From: Chryseobacterium oncorhynchi
GTDB taxonomy: Bacteria; Bacteroidota; Bacteroidia; Flavobacteriales; Weeksellaceae
Assembly: GCF_002899895.1 (NCBI RefSeq)
Contig: NZ_PPEI02000001.1
Coordinates: 1,092,848 to 1,156,847, forward strand
Length of the DNA stretch: 64,000 nt
Reading direction: 5' to 3'
Part shown: positions 54,288 to 63,534 of the stretch, one piece after another
Numbering within the stretch: the first letter of the stretch is position 1
How the letters are laid out: each line of letters begins with the position of its first letter
Position numbers and translations under genes: made by a program
Notes under the pieces: generated by a model
The model's input: only the letters and a program-made list of their open reading frames with translations
Database searches by the model: none
Told to the model about the DNA's origin: nothing

Positions 54288-55880
54288 TTACCACTGTGGA
54301 TTTTGCTGAGCCGCAAGCGTTGGATTGTTCACGATCTCGTCATTTGGAATAGGCCATAATATTCTGAAATCTGTTTTTGGAATCATAGCAACACCTAACG
54401 GTCCTGTATATGGAGTACCCAATGTAAAGGCAGATCCCGGAGGTGTAGAATTGGCTACCTTAGCAGGAATACCAGGCGTAGGTACCAAGTCATCATAAAG
54501 TAATCTATGAATATCACCCCATCTCATTCCTTCTCCTAGGAACTCAATTCTTCTTTCTGTAATAATGGCATCTACAAGATCTGTTGCATTCGCAAATGAA
54601 GCAGCAGTATATTGTTGAGTAGCCGGAGTTGCCAATGATCTGTTTCTCACCATATTCAGATACGTAATAGCTGAAGCCGTATTCCCCTGTCTTGCATAAG
54701 CTTCTGCCATGGACAAGATTACTTCCGCATATCTCATGATTGGAGAACCATCTGATAAGTTGGTAACATCTTTATATTTATTTACATATTTTACTCCTGC
54801 AGTAGAAGTTCTTACCATTGCTGTTTCAGCTCTTCTCTTATCATCCAACAACCATCTTGGGTTTCTCCAGATAATAGGACTGATACATACCAATGATCTA
54901 TCTCTATACATAGACGCTAATCCAGCATTAGTACCAGGGTTGGTATTGGCTGAATTCTCAATGGAGAAAACAGATTCAGAATTGTTGTAGTTATTAGCCA
55001 AAATGAATGGTACATCTGGAGTAGCAGTAAGCGTATAAGCAGAACTTAATTTTGCTCCTTCTGTAAGTACTTTTGTCCAATCTCTCATATTTAGGTAAGC
55101 TCTCACCTTCAAAGCAATTGCAGCTTCTTTAGTTGCTCTGGTAATTCTTGCATTACCTGATCTTGTAGATTTACTTGCCGTTAGTAATTCCGCTTGGTCC
55201 AAATCAGCAAGAATCTTAGTATAGGCTTCTGCTACAGTTCCTCTTCCTACCTTAAGCCCCTCTTCAATAGCAGCAGGGCTGGTAATTGCGGTAGTACGGT
55301 AAGGGATTCCCGGATGACTTGCATTGGCTGTAAAATTATATGGACGAGAGAAATGCTTTAATAATTCCAAGTGAGCTAATGCTCTTAAGAAGTACATTTC
55401 ACCTAAATAATTATCACGTACCGCAGGGGTAATTACTCCTGTTTCGCCTGCTTTTTTCAGACCATCTATTGTAATATTTGCTTTATTAACCAACCCATAG
55501 CCATTCATCCAATAATGTGAATTATTAGGAGAACCACCATCATAAGTTGCCGTATATGTTAACTGGTAAAAAGTAGCTGTATTAACCATATCTTCACCGC
55601 GCACGTCATTTTGCTCAACATAAGCAGCCCCAAACACATATCCTCTAGGAGTGTTGGCAGCATCCGGCGCCGTTTTATAAATACCATTCTGCGCCGCATT
55701 GTAAACCCCCATCACAGCCAAGTCCACATTCACTGCAGAAGTAAAGGCAATATCCTCATAGAGGTTATTATAAGGTTGTAAATCTAAGGTCTCTCTGTCT
55801 GAGCAAGAACTCACCATCGCTATTAATAATGATACCGATAAAACAGACAACCCCCTTCTTATTATATTATTATTTTTCAT
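54288..55880 (-). CDS. SusD/RagB family lipoprotein (pair 3)
   Basis: A 530-residue outer-membrane surface lipoprotein. Signal MKNNNIIRRGLSVLSVSLLIAM with lipobox VSSC (about Cys26), then SDRETLDLQPYNNLYEDIAF. Core LGEMYFLRALAHLELLKHFSRPY and C-terminal ITERRIEFLGEGMRWGDIHRLL are SusD marks. It ends in AAQQNPQW. It starts 12 bp after the SusC stop. Ligand unknown. Confidence 0.93.
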   Translation of the reverse strand: MKNNNIIRRGLSVLSVSLLIAMVSSCSDRETLDLQPYNNLYEDIAFTSAVNVDLAVMGVYNAAQNGIYKTAPDAANTPRGYVFGAAYVEQNDVRGEDMVNTATFYQLTYTATYDGGSPNNSHYWMNGYGLVNKANITIDGLKKAGETGVITPAVRDNYLGEMYFLRALAHLELLKHFSRPYNFTANASHPGIPYRTTAITSPAAIEEGLKVGRGTVAEAYTKILADLDQAELLTASKSTRSGNARITRATKEAAIALKVRAYLNMRDWTKVLTEGAKLSSAYTLTATPDVPFILANNYNNSESVFSIENSANTNPGTNAGLASMYRDRSLVCISPIIWRNPRWLLDDKRRAETAMVRTSTAGVKYVNKYKDVTNLSDGSPIMRYAEVILSMAEAYARQGNTASAITYLNMVRNRSLATPATQQYTAASFANATDLVDAIITERRIEFLGEGMRWGDIHRLLYDDLVPTPGIPAKVANSTPPGSAFTLGTPYTGPLGVAMIPKTDFRILWPIPNDEIVNNPTLAAQQNPQW

Positions 55881-55892
55881 TGTTATTTTATT

Positions 55893-58775
55893 TTATAGTG
55901 AAACATTAAAGCCCATACTGAATACTCTTTGACGAGGAGTTCCATTAAAGTCTACCCCGGCATTCTCCATTTCAGGATCAAGGCCTTTATATTTAGTAAT
56001 GATGAATGCGTTCTGAGCCTGGAAGTAAATCCTTAGATTTCTCACCCCAATAGACTTAAGAACATCTTTAGGGAAAGTATATCCTAAACTAATCACATCA
56101 AACTTAATGAAGCTTCCATCTTCCAAGAATCTTGAAGTAGCATTACTTGTTTGGTTACTCAATGTGTTATCTCCAAAGATCAACCTAGGTGTCAATCCAT
56201 CTCCTGGATTTGAAGGGCTCTGCCATCTTCCTAAAATTTCCGTTGAGTTGTTGTTGAAATTCAAGGTCATCAAATCTCTTCTAGTAGCATTGAATACCTT
56301 GTTACCACCACTGAACCTAACCGTTGTACCTAAGTCAAAGTCATAGAATCTGAATTTAATACCAAGCGCTCCAAAATATTTCGGTAATGTATTCCCCAAT
56401 ACTTTTTTATCTGATAAGCCTAATGTGGAAGATTTACTTACATCATTAGGATTCGAAGGATCGAAAACCGCATAGGACCCTTGTCCTACAAGTCCTTGAA
56501 CCAAGCTTCCATCAGCTTTATAATAAACTGGGTTACCATTAGCTGCATTCACTCCCCAATAATCAAATCCGTAGATTGATCTTAAAGACTCTCCTACACG
56601 GATAATATTGTTTGCACTGGAGAAAATATCAGCATTATTATTAGCAAGAGCCAATACCTTGTTGCTCATTAATGTAAGGTTGGCATTCACATCCAATCCG
56701 AATCTCTCAGTATTAAGAACATTGTAGTCCACTGAAAATTCAAATCCTTTGTTCTTCATATCTCCAATATTCTTGAAAATACTATTGTTAGGAACTCCCA
56801 ATGATGGAGCCAACGGAGCTTCAATAATCATGTCCGTAACTTTGTTCTCAAAATAATCAAAAGTAAATTTCAATCTATTACTGAACAAAGCCAGGTCAAC
56901 CCCTAAATCGTATTTGTTACTTGTTTCCCATTTTAGATCTGGGTTATAAATTTGTGAATAAGCCACCCCAGTGTAATCTGCATATTTGTAATTGCTAAAC
57001 AATCCTAAATATGGATAATTACCAATATCTGTATTTCCAACTTTAGCATAAGAAGCTCTTACTTTAAAATCAGAAACTACATTACTGATCTTTTCCATGA
57101 AGTTTTCCTTACTTATCGTCCATCCCACAGATACTCCTGGGAAATTACCCCACTTGTTGTTCATTGGTAATGAAGAAAGTCCGTCTCTTCTTATGGAAGC
57201 CTGTAAGAAATATTTACCTGCATAGTTATAGTTAAATCTTCCAGCATATGATAATATTCCCTGCTCTGTAATTCCTCCTCCTGACTGAGGCGTACCCACG
57301 GAGTTGGAAATAATTCCATTATTAAAGAAAGGAGTGGACAGGTTTGTTCCACCGCCATAGAAGCTTTGCAATTTCTGCTTTTGATACTCATATACTGCTA
57401 CAGCACCAATATTATGCTTTTCTCCAAAAGTCTTATTGAATGTCAAGATATTTTGGATGTTGCCTCTTAGATAATCTGAAAAGTCATTTCTGATATATCC
57501 ATTAGATCCACGTCCATCACCATGTATAGGGTTCCAATATACAAACCCTTTGGTTTGAGACTGGTCAACACTTACCTGGAATCTGTAAGATAAATAAGGT
57601 AAAAATCTAATATCTGAATAAAGAGACCCGATCAATCTATTTACACTTGATCTCATTTTATTGTTATTAAGGGCATATACGATGTTCGTAATATTATCCC
57701 CTGCAAGCAATAAATTCTGCCATCTACCTACTACCCTTGGATCAGTCGCGTCAATGTTATATCCGGTTGGGCTTTTTGGGTCAAAGATTGGCGTATTTGG
57801 CAATTGCTTAATAGCATTGTAAATATTCCCTGAAAGTGATGATGCACCCGTATTTAGTCCTACATAATCTGTTTTTGTAAAGCTAAGATTTGTTCCAATC
57901 TTCATCCATTCAAATGCCTGATGATCAACATTAGCTCTTGTAGAGAATCTCTGCATTTCGTTAGGAATAGCAACCCCTTCCTGTTTGGTATACCCTATGG
58001 AAGTATAATAGCTTGATTTTCCGAATGAACCTGAAGCTGATAATGTATTATCTGTTTGGAATGCAGCAGATCTTAGAACTGCTTTCTGCCAGTCAGTATT
58101 ATATTCTGTACCGAACGCGATTGCCGTTTGGCCTGCATTCGATCTTTTCTCATTAGAAATAGCAATAAAGTCAGGAGTTTGAAGTAAATTATACAAGCCT
58201 ACTGGCATTGCATATCCTGCGTAATTGCTAAAGTTAAGGCTTAGTTTCCCTCCTTTTCCTTTTTTAGTGGTTATCAAGATCACCCCATTCGCAGCTCTTG
58301 AACCATAGATTGCTGTTGCAGCACCATCTTTCAAGACTTCAAAGGATTCAATGTCATTAGGATTAATATCCCCCAAACCATTGGTAGCAGTTTGACCTCC
58401 TACATCTCCGGAAAAGATAGGAATACCATCTACAATATACAACGGTGATGTACCTGAAGTAATAGATGCAATTCCTCTAATTCTTACTCTTGGAGCTTCC
58501 CCCAAAATACCGGTTGTACTGGTAATCTGAACACCGGCTGCTTTACCTGCCAACTGCTGTTCAAAACTTGGAGCAGCAATACTGGCTACATCAGCAGCTT
58601 TAATAGATGTAACAGCACCTGTAACTTCTTTTTTCTTCTGGGTTCCATACCCCACCACCAAGACTTCTTCAATTTCTTTTGTGGAAACCGTGTCTTTTTT
58701 CACCTTTTGTGCCATCACGCCTTGCCCTATAAAAAACAGGACTCCAGCACTTAGCACTGATAATTTTCCATTCAT
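55893..58775 (-). CDS. SusC/RagA family TonB-linked transporter (pair 3)
   Basis: A 960-residue TonB-dependent channel. Signal MNGKLSVLSAGVLFFIGQGVMAQ, then a short charged stretch and the TonB box IEEVLVVGYGTQKKKEV, again without the carboxypeptidase-regulatory-like domain. Plug marks: RVRIRGIASITSGTSPLYIVDGIPIF and VLKDGAATAIYGSRAANGVILITTKK (quoted in part). The barrel ends in FSMGFNVSL rather than Phe. It is the first gene of pair 3. Confidence 0.93.
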   Translation of the reverse strand: MNGKLSVLSAGVLFFIGQGVMAQKVKKDTVSTKEIEEVLVVGYGTQKKKEVTGAVTSIKAADVASIAAPSFEQQLAGKAAGVQITSTTGILGEAPRVRIRGIASITSGTSPLYIVDGIPIFSGDVGGQTATNGLGDINPNDIESFEVLKDGAATAIYGSRAANGVILITTKKGKGGKLSLNFSNYAGYAMPVGLYNLLQTPDFIAISNEKRSNAGQTAIAFGTEYNTDWQKAVLRSAAFQTDNTLSASGSFGKSSYYTSIGYTKQEGVAIPNEMQRFSTRANVDHQAFEWMKIGTNLSFTKTDYVGLNTGASSLSGNIYNAIKQLPNTPIFDPKSPTGYNIDATDPRVVGRWQNLLLAGDNITNIVYALNNNKMRSSVNRLIGSLYSDIRFLPYLSYRFQVSVDQSQTKGFVYWNPIHGDGRGSNGYIRNDFSDYLRGNIQNILTFNKTFGEKHNIGAVAVYEYQKQKLQSFYGGGTNLSTPFFNNGIISNSVGTPQSGGGITEQGILSYAGRFNYNYAGKYFLQASIRRDGLSSLPMNNKWGNFPGVSVGWTISKENFMEKISNVVSDFKVRASYAKVGNTDIGNYPYLGLFSNYKYADYTGVAYSQIYNPDLKWETSNKYDLGVDLALFSNRLKFTFDYFENKVTDMIIEAPLAPSLGVPNNSIFKNIGDMKNKGFEFSVDYNVLNTERFGLDVNANLTLMSNKVLALANNNADIFSSANNIIRVGESLRSIYGFDYWGVNAANGNPVYYKADGSLVQGLVGQGSYAVFDPSNPNDVSKSSTLGLSDKKVLGNTLPKYFGALGIKFRFYDFDLGTTVRFSGGNKVFNATRRDLMTLNFNNNSTEILGRWQSPSNPGDGLTPRLIFGDNTLSNQTSNATSRFLEDGSFIKFDVISLGYTFPKDVLKSIGVRNLRIYFQAQNAFIITKYKGLDPEMENAGVDFNGTPRQRVFSMGFNVSL

Positions 58776-58818
58776 ATTAACAAATTTTAAGATATTCCGA
58801 TGACAAATATGTTAATAA
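58771..58818 (-). promoter_or_regulatory. Conserved 48-bp SusC leader/promoter (pair 3)
   Basis: Matches 53720-53767 at 42 of 48 positions; the mismatches cluster in the middle, while the CATATTTG box and the sequence around the start codon are conserved. Confidence 0.6.
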
Positions 58819-59193
58819 GAAAGAATAGATTCAAATGAAAATATCCTATCAAACAATCGATTGAAGTGAAAAATATTAATTAAAAATAGTAATTAAATTA
58901 ATAATTATAGTTAAATTCAAACAATTATTGCAATTAATTAAAAACAATTTAACTTTAACAAAATATTAACAACAATTAAAAAAAATACTATGTTACATTA
59001 AAATTAAAAAACTAGTGTAAAATTTTCATTAAAACAATAATTTAAATGAAAAATATTCAATATTTAAAATAATGATTTGTTATAATTTTAAGAAAAATCA
59101 TAACAAATTGATAATAAAATTTCCCAAAAACATACAAAAAAGTAAAGCATCTCAATATTTGAGATGCTTTTTATAATTTTATACTACTAAATA
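58819..59193. other. A+T-rich spacer upstream of SusCD pair 3
   Basis: About 325 bp of extremely A+T-rich sequence with no gene, then the terminator of the HMG-CoA synthase gene (59144-59170). Confidence 0.6.
59144..59170 (-). terminator. Terminator of the HMG-CoA synthase gene
   Basis: Perfect stem of 11 bp (AAAGCATCTCA with its complement) closing on a short A/T loop, 24 bp after the stop codon. Confidence 0.85.
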
Positions 59194-60522
59194 TTATTTC
59201 TTATAGCTATAGTATCTTGCCCCATTCAAAACAGGATTCTCCTCTTCAATAGAATCAAGGCCAAATCCATTGTAGCCTGCATTTACAGATTCATTTAACC
59301 GTTTTCTGTGGAGTTTTTCGTAAGTTTCAAAATCAATAGCTGTTCTATTATTAAGGTTGTCGAATAGATTCCACTTATCCACAACTTTTTTCCAGTTTTC
59401 AGAGACTTTACCAGCAAAAACTTTCGACTTAGATCCACTGCCATAGCCAAAGAACCCAATCTCCTTTCCAGATAAATCTTCGTTTTCGTTAAAAGAAGTT
59501 TGTAAACCGGAAAGGAATGCCATAAAAATAGAAGCTGTATACATATTTCCTATTTCGGAAGAAGCTCTTTGAGTCTTTTCTATCTTTTGATTAATTAATT
59601 GTACATAATCCTCAGATTTCGCAACTGCTTTCTGCTGATCCGGTGTTTCATAAGAAAATCCGTTTTCAATACTATAGATCTCTGTAAATATTCTTTTTCC
59701 ATGGAAAGCATAAGGAAGATGAAAAACAATATACTTCCAATCCTGATAAGGTTTTTCTTTACCAGTAACATCTTTATAATGTTGATATGCTTCTCTTATT
59801 CTATCCTGATAACACTGATTGGAATACTGGCCATCAAAAACCGGCTCATCTGTAAAAATTTCAATTTTATCAGGATAAACATCAGGAGCGCCTATTAGGT
59901 CTTTCTTTTTATACTGTCTTCTTGGTTTGAAAAAATCAAAAACACTTTCTGTAGCAACTCCCCAGTGATTGTCAATTTCCAATAGATCCGGCTTTGCAGA
60001 GATTAAAAGTGAAACTGCACCACCTCCTTGTGTATATTCTCCGGAGGAAGCCAATTCATATTTTGCATAGTCGCTGGCAATCACCACTGCTTTTTTATCA
60101 GGATTTACCCTTACAAAATCTAAAGCATTATGAAGAGCATCTACCCCACCTACACAGGCAAAAGTCATGTCTACAACATCACAATTCCTGAAAACCCTTT
60201 CACCAAAATCCGCCTCCAACACTCGCTCAACCATCTGCATCGCATAGGAAGCCGTTGGCTTAGCAGCATCCAATGCACTTTCTGTTCCCAGATAAATTCT
60301 TGCAATATCTTTGGGATTGATACTATAATCTTTAATTAACTTTAATAGCGCTTCAGCTGCAAAAGTTGCAGCATCTTCATGTACGTCGGGAAGCCCCATT
60401 TTATGAAGTCCTAACCCTTTCTCCAATTTGGCAGGTTCTATACCTCTTTTTTCAGCTAAATCTTTAATTTCCAAATACAAAGAAGGTACATAGTAGCTTG
60501 CCGCCTCAATTCCAAAACTCAT
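59194..60522 (-). CDS. Hydroxymethylglutaryl-CoA synthase family protein
   Basis: A 442-residue thiolase-fold enzyme that condenses acetyl-CoA and acetoacetyl-CoA to HMG-CoA, a step of the mevalonate route to isoprenoids used by Flavobacteriia. Catalytic residues: Glu81 (LGTESALDAAKP), Cys123 (DMTFACVGGVDAL) and His268 (IVFHLPYAFHGKR). GYGSGSKSKVF near the end is also typical. Cytosolic. It stands alone behind two terminators. Related PksG-type enzymes share the motifs, but no polyketide genes are nearby. Confidence 0.9.
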   Translation of the reverse strand: MSFGIEAASYYVPSLYLEIKDLAEKRGIEPAKLEKGLGLHKMGLPDVHEDAATFAAEALLKLIKDYSINPKDIARIYLGTESALDAAKPTASYAMQMVERVLEADFGERVFRNCDVVDMTFACVGGVDALHNALDFVRVNPDKKAVVIASDYAKYELASSGEYTQGGGAVSLLISAKPDLLEIDNHWGVATESVFDFFKPRRQYKKKDLIGAPDVYPDKIEIFTDEPVFDGQYSNQCYQDRIREAYQHYKDVTGKEKPYQDWKYIVFHLPYAFHGKRIFTEIYSIENGFSYETPDQQKAVAKSEDYVQLINQKIEKTQRASSEIGNMYTASIFMAFLSGLQTSFNENEDLSGKEIGFFGYGSGSKSKVFAGKVSENWKKVVDKWNLFDNLNNRTAIDFETYEKLHRKRLNESVNAGYNGFGLDSIEEENPVLNGARYYSYKK

Positions 60523-60561
60523 AATTTTCTAAATTTTAAACGAATTTATGAAAGATAACGC

Positions 60562-60591
60562 AAAAAACAGCGGTAAAAACCACTGTTTTTT
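60562..60591 (-). terminator. Second hairpin between M1 peptidase and HMG-CoA synthase
   Basis: Stem AAAAACAGCGGT / ACCACTGTTTTT with one mismatch and a 4-nt loop, ending in T on both strands, 40 bp before the HMG-CoA synthase ATG. Confidence 0.65.
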
Positions 60592-60607
60592 ATAACATTA
60601 ATAAGAA

Positions 60608-60630
60608 AAGCCGACAAATTCTGTCGGCTT
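60608..60630 (-). terminator. Terminator of the M1 peptidase gene
   Basis: Perfect stem AAGCCGACA / TGTCGGCTT with a 5-nt loop, 6 bp after the stop codon. Confidence 0.82.
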
Positions 60631-60636
60631 AATATT

Positions 60637-63144
60637 TTACTTATAATTTTCTATTGCTTTATTCAAGGCATCAATCTGCTTATTGATACTAACTGAATTC
60701 TGTGGATTTTGTTTTAATAGTTCCATCTTTTTACTCAAACCATCTTTCAGCATTTGAACCATCATCATTTTAGCTTGTGGGTTATCTGTCATTTGATTTT
60801 TGGCGTACCCTGCTATTTTAGTAATGCTTTCAGTTGCCGCTAGGTTATCTGAAGTCATGATCCAGTTGAAGCCATCTTCCGCAGCTTTTCCTAATTCCGG
60901 GTTCTGGAATTTAATAAACGGATAAAATACTGCAATTCGAGCAATATTTGACATTTGGGAAGTCACCTTATTCTTTACAATAATTGGAAGCAATTGTGCC
61001 TGTAATTCCTCTGAAGCTCCTTCAAGATCAATTTTGTCTGCAAAATTATTTGCTTTTGATGGATCTACGGCAAGAATAGCACCTAGAGAGTTTCCTTTTA
61101 CAGCATTTGAAACAGCACTCATTCCTTTTTCAAACATTGGAAGATATTTTTTATCTTTCGTTTTTGCTAAAGCAGCAATAGCAGCAGCCTGCGTTAATGT
61201 TTTAGGATCATTAGAAGCTAATTTTTCTACATCAGCACCTAAAGCTTTCATTTGTTCAGGACTTGAAAGATCCATTAATTGTAAAGCCTGAATTCTCACT
61301 CTAAAGAATGGATCCTTAAGAGCTGCAGACAATAATTTTATAGCAGCAGGGCTTTTTAACTGGTCTTTTATTCCTGCTAAAGCATTATATTTATTTTTAA
61401 ACTCCTTGGAGTTTGTAAACTGCATCAGGTTCTGCTCGGGAGTCTTCGTGTCCGTAATCTCTGCCAGTAGAACTCCATCTGCATTGATATTTACCAAATC
61501 CGGAGTTTTGGAAACATCAAAACTGAACGTATTCTTTGCTTCAGCATTTACCCAAACATTGTATCTCTTCGGTTTTCCGTTATCATATACATCAATTGCC
61601 AGAGGAAACTCAAAAAGTGGATCCTGAGTCTGATTAATCGTAACAGACACTTGTTTTTTTACAGGTTCAAAAGTAAATGAATAGTTGATCTTCGGGTTAC
61701 CGTTTGCAAAATACCATTGGTTAAAGAACCAGTTCAGGTCTTTTCCTGACACTTTTTCAAAGGAAAGTCTCAGTTGATGAGCTTCTGCATTCTGATATTC
61801 ATAGGTTTTCAGGTAATCATTCATTCCGGCAAAGAAAGCATCATCTCCAAGATAGTTTCTCAACATATTTAAGATCCCTCCTCCTTTCTGGTAGGTTACC
61901 AAATCAAAAACATCTTCACGAGATTCATAATTGAACCTCACAAGGTTCTTCTTAAAGTCAGATGGATTATGGATATATCTGTTCACATCAGTCATCAGGT
62001 GATAGTCAGCCTGATCTTTCCCGTATTTATATTCGTTCCAAAGGTATTCGGAATAGTTAGCAAAAGATTCATTTACGGTAAGGTTACTCCAGCTTTCTGC
62101 TGTAACCAGGTCTCCAAACCAATGGTGGAATAATTCATGAGCAATGGTGTCTTCCCATGTATTTTCATCGATAAGCTGTCCCGGTTTTTGAAGAATATCA
62201 CTTCCGTGGAGTGTTGCGGTAGTATTTTCCATCGCACCACTTACATAATTTCTACCGGAAATTTGTGCATATTTTGCCCAAGGATAATCATAGTTCAGTT
62301 TTTTGGAGAAAAACTCGATCATTTCAGGTGTATTTCCGTAAATCTGCTTGGCATAAGGTTCATATTCCTTTTCAATGTAGTAATCCACAGGAATATTTCT
62401 CCATTTATCTTTTACGATGGCATATTCACCTACTCCCATAAAGAAAAGATAGGTAGAGTGTCTTTTATCCATTACCCAATGATCTGTTCTGAGTCCATTG
62501 GCTTCTTTCTGAGAATTTTTTAAAACTCCGTTTGAAAGTGTCACATATTTATCAGGAACCGTCATATAGATTTCCTGTGTGGTCTTTTGGTTGGATTTAT
62601 CAATTGTTGGGAACCATGCTGAAGAAGATTCAGTTTCTCCCTGAGTCCAGATCTGTGTAGGCATATCCGGTTCTGTTCCTTGTGCATTAATGAAATAAAG
62701 TCCTTTTGCATCATTAATAGCCATACTTCCCTGCTGTTTTACTTCGTTTGGACGGGATGTATATTTGATGTAAACTGTATAATCCTGATTTTTCTGATAG
62801 GTTTTATCCAAAGTAATTTTCAGGACATCATCTTTATAATCGTATTTTAAAGGAGCTTTTTTACCGTTGTTATCAAGGGCAACTTCATGAATTAGCATTC
62901 CCTTTGCATCAAGTACCAGTTCATTAGTAGCGTAGAAGTATGGTGAAGCAGTAAGCCATTCCTCTCCATTCATCTGTTCTTTCTGATAATCGAAGTTTAC
63001 CTTCAGTTTGGTATGTTTAAGTTCCGTTACTTTGGTATGGGTAGCCCTGTACACTTTTTCTCTTCCTGAAGTTTCAGTTTGTGCTGATACATTGGTGGAA
63101 AATAAAATTCCAAGTACAGCAATTGATAAAATGGCCTTTCTCAT
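60637..63144 (-). CDS. M1 family aminopeptidase
   Basis: An 835-residue exported zinc aminopeptidase. Signal MRKAILSIAVLGILFSTNVSA. The exopeptidase motif SGAMENTT is at 302-309; the zinc site HELFHH has His336, Glu337 and His340, with the third ligand Glu359 in TVNESFANY, the spacing of M1 enzymes. The C-terminal third is helical, with HEAT-like repeats (ALKDPFFRVRIQALQLMDL). It removes N-terminal residues from peptides in the periplasm or at the surface. Monocistronic, or preceded by the small gene at 63170. Confidence 0.92.
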   Translation of the reverse strand: MRKAILSIAVLGILFSTNVSAQTETSGREKVYRATHTKVTELKHTKLKVNFDYQKEQMNGEEWLTASPYFYATNELVLDAKGMLIHEVALDNNGKKAPLKYDYKDDVLKITLDKTYQKNQDYTVYIKYTSRPNEVKQQGSMAINDAKGLYFINAQGTEPDMPTQIWTQGETESSSAWFPTIDKSNQKTTQEIYMTVPDKYVTLSNGVLKNSQKEANGLRTDHWVMDKRHSTYLFFMGVGEYAIVKDKWRNIPVDYYIEKEYEPYAKQIYGNTPEMIEFFSKKLNYDYPWAKYAQISGRNYVSGAMENTTATLHGSDILQKPGQLIDENTWEDTIAHELFHHWFGDLVTAESWSNLTVNESFANYSEYLWNEYKYGKDQADYHLMTDVNRYIHNPSDFKKNLVRFNYESREDVFDLVTYQKGGGILNMLRNYLGDDAFFAGMNDYLKTYEYQNAEAHQLRLSFEKVSGKDLNWFFNQWYFANGNPKINYSFTFEPVKKQVSVTINQTQDPLFEFPLAIDVYDNGKPKRYNVWVNAEAKNTFSFDVSKTPDLVNINADGVLLAEITDTKTPEQNLMQFTNSKEFKNKYNALAGIKDQLKSPAAIKLLSAALKDPFFRVRIQALQLMDLSSPEQMKALGADVEKLASNDPKTLTQAAAIAALAKTKDKKYLPMFEKGMSAVSNAVKGNSLGAILAVDPSKANNFADKIDLEGASEELQAQLLPIIVKNKVTSQMSNIARIAVFYPFIKFQNPELGKAAEDGFNWIMTSDNLAATESITKIAGYAKNQMTDNPQAKMMMVQMLKDGLSKKMELLKQNPQNSVSINKQIDALNKAIENYK

Positions 63145-63169
63145 CTGTCTACTTTATTATTATTTAGAA

Positions 63170-63388
63170 TTATTTTTTTATTATGATGTCAAAAATATCA
63201 TTAACAAGAGTTTCGTAATCCCCTGTTTTCAGTTGTTCCTTTGTTTTGGCAAAGGCTTTTTTCAGTTCACTTTCCGGGTTTTCATCATCTACTACTTCTG
63301 CTGAAGTAACTCCTTTCAATTGAAGTATTGCATTCTTAAGGACTTCCGGATCTACATTCTCTTCAATATTTATTTTTAAATACTTCAT
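63170..63388 (-). CDS. Small acidic protein, unknown function
   Basis: A 72-residue cytosolic protein. The first half (KYLKINIEENVDPEVLKNAI, LKGVTSAEVVDD) has the strand-helix-strand pattern of ferredoxin-like folds such as ACT or HMA domains, without metal-binding Cys. The second half is helical and charged. No family recognised. It lies 25 bp before the M1 peptidase gene. Confidence 0.55.
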   Translation of the reverse strand: MKYLKINIEENVDPEVLKNAILQLKGVTSAEVVDDENPESELKKAFAKTKEQLKTGDYETLVNDIFDIIIKK

Positions 63389-63534
63389 GATTTATATTTG
63401 TAATTAGATATACTACTAATCCCCTTTTTAAAAGGAATTATAATCCGTTATGGATCTTCTTTCAAATTTAAAACTTATTTTAGAAACAATATACCTGTTT
63501 TAGGCATTTTAAGTATTTAAAAACAAGGCTGAAA

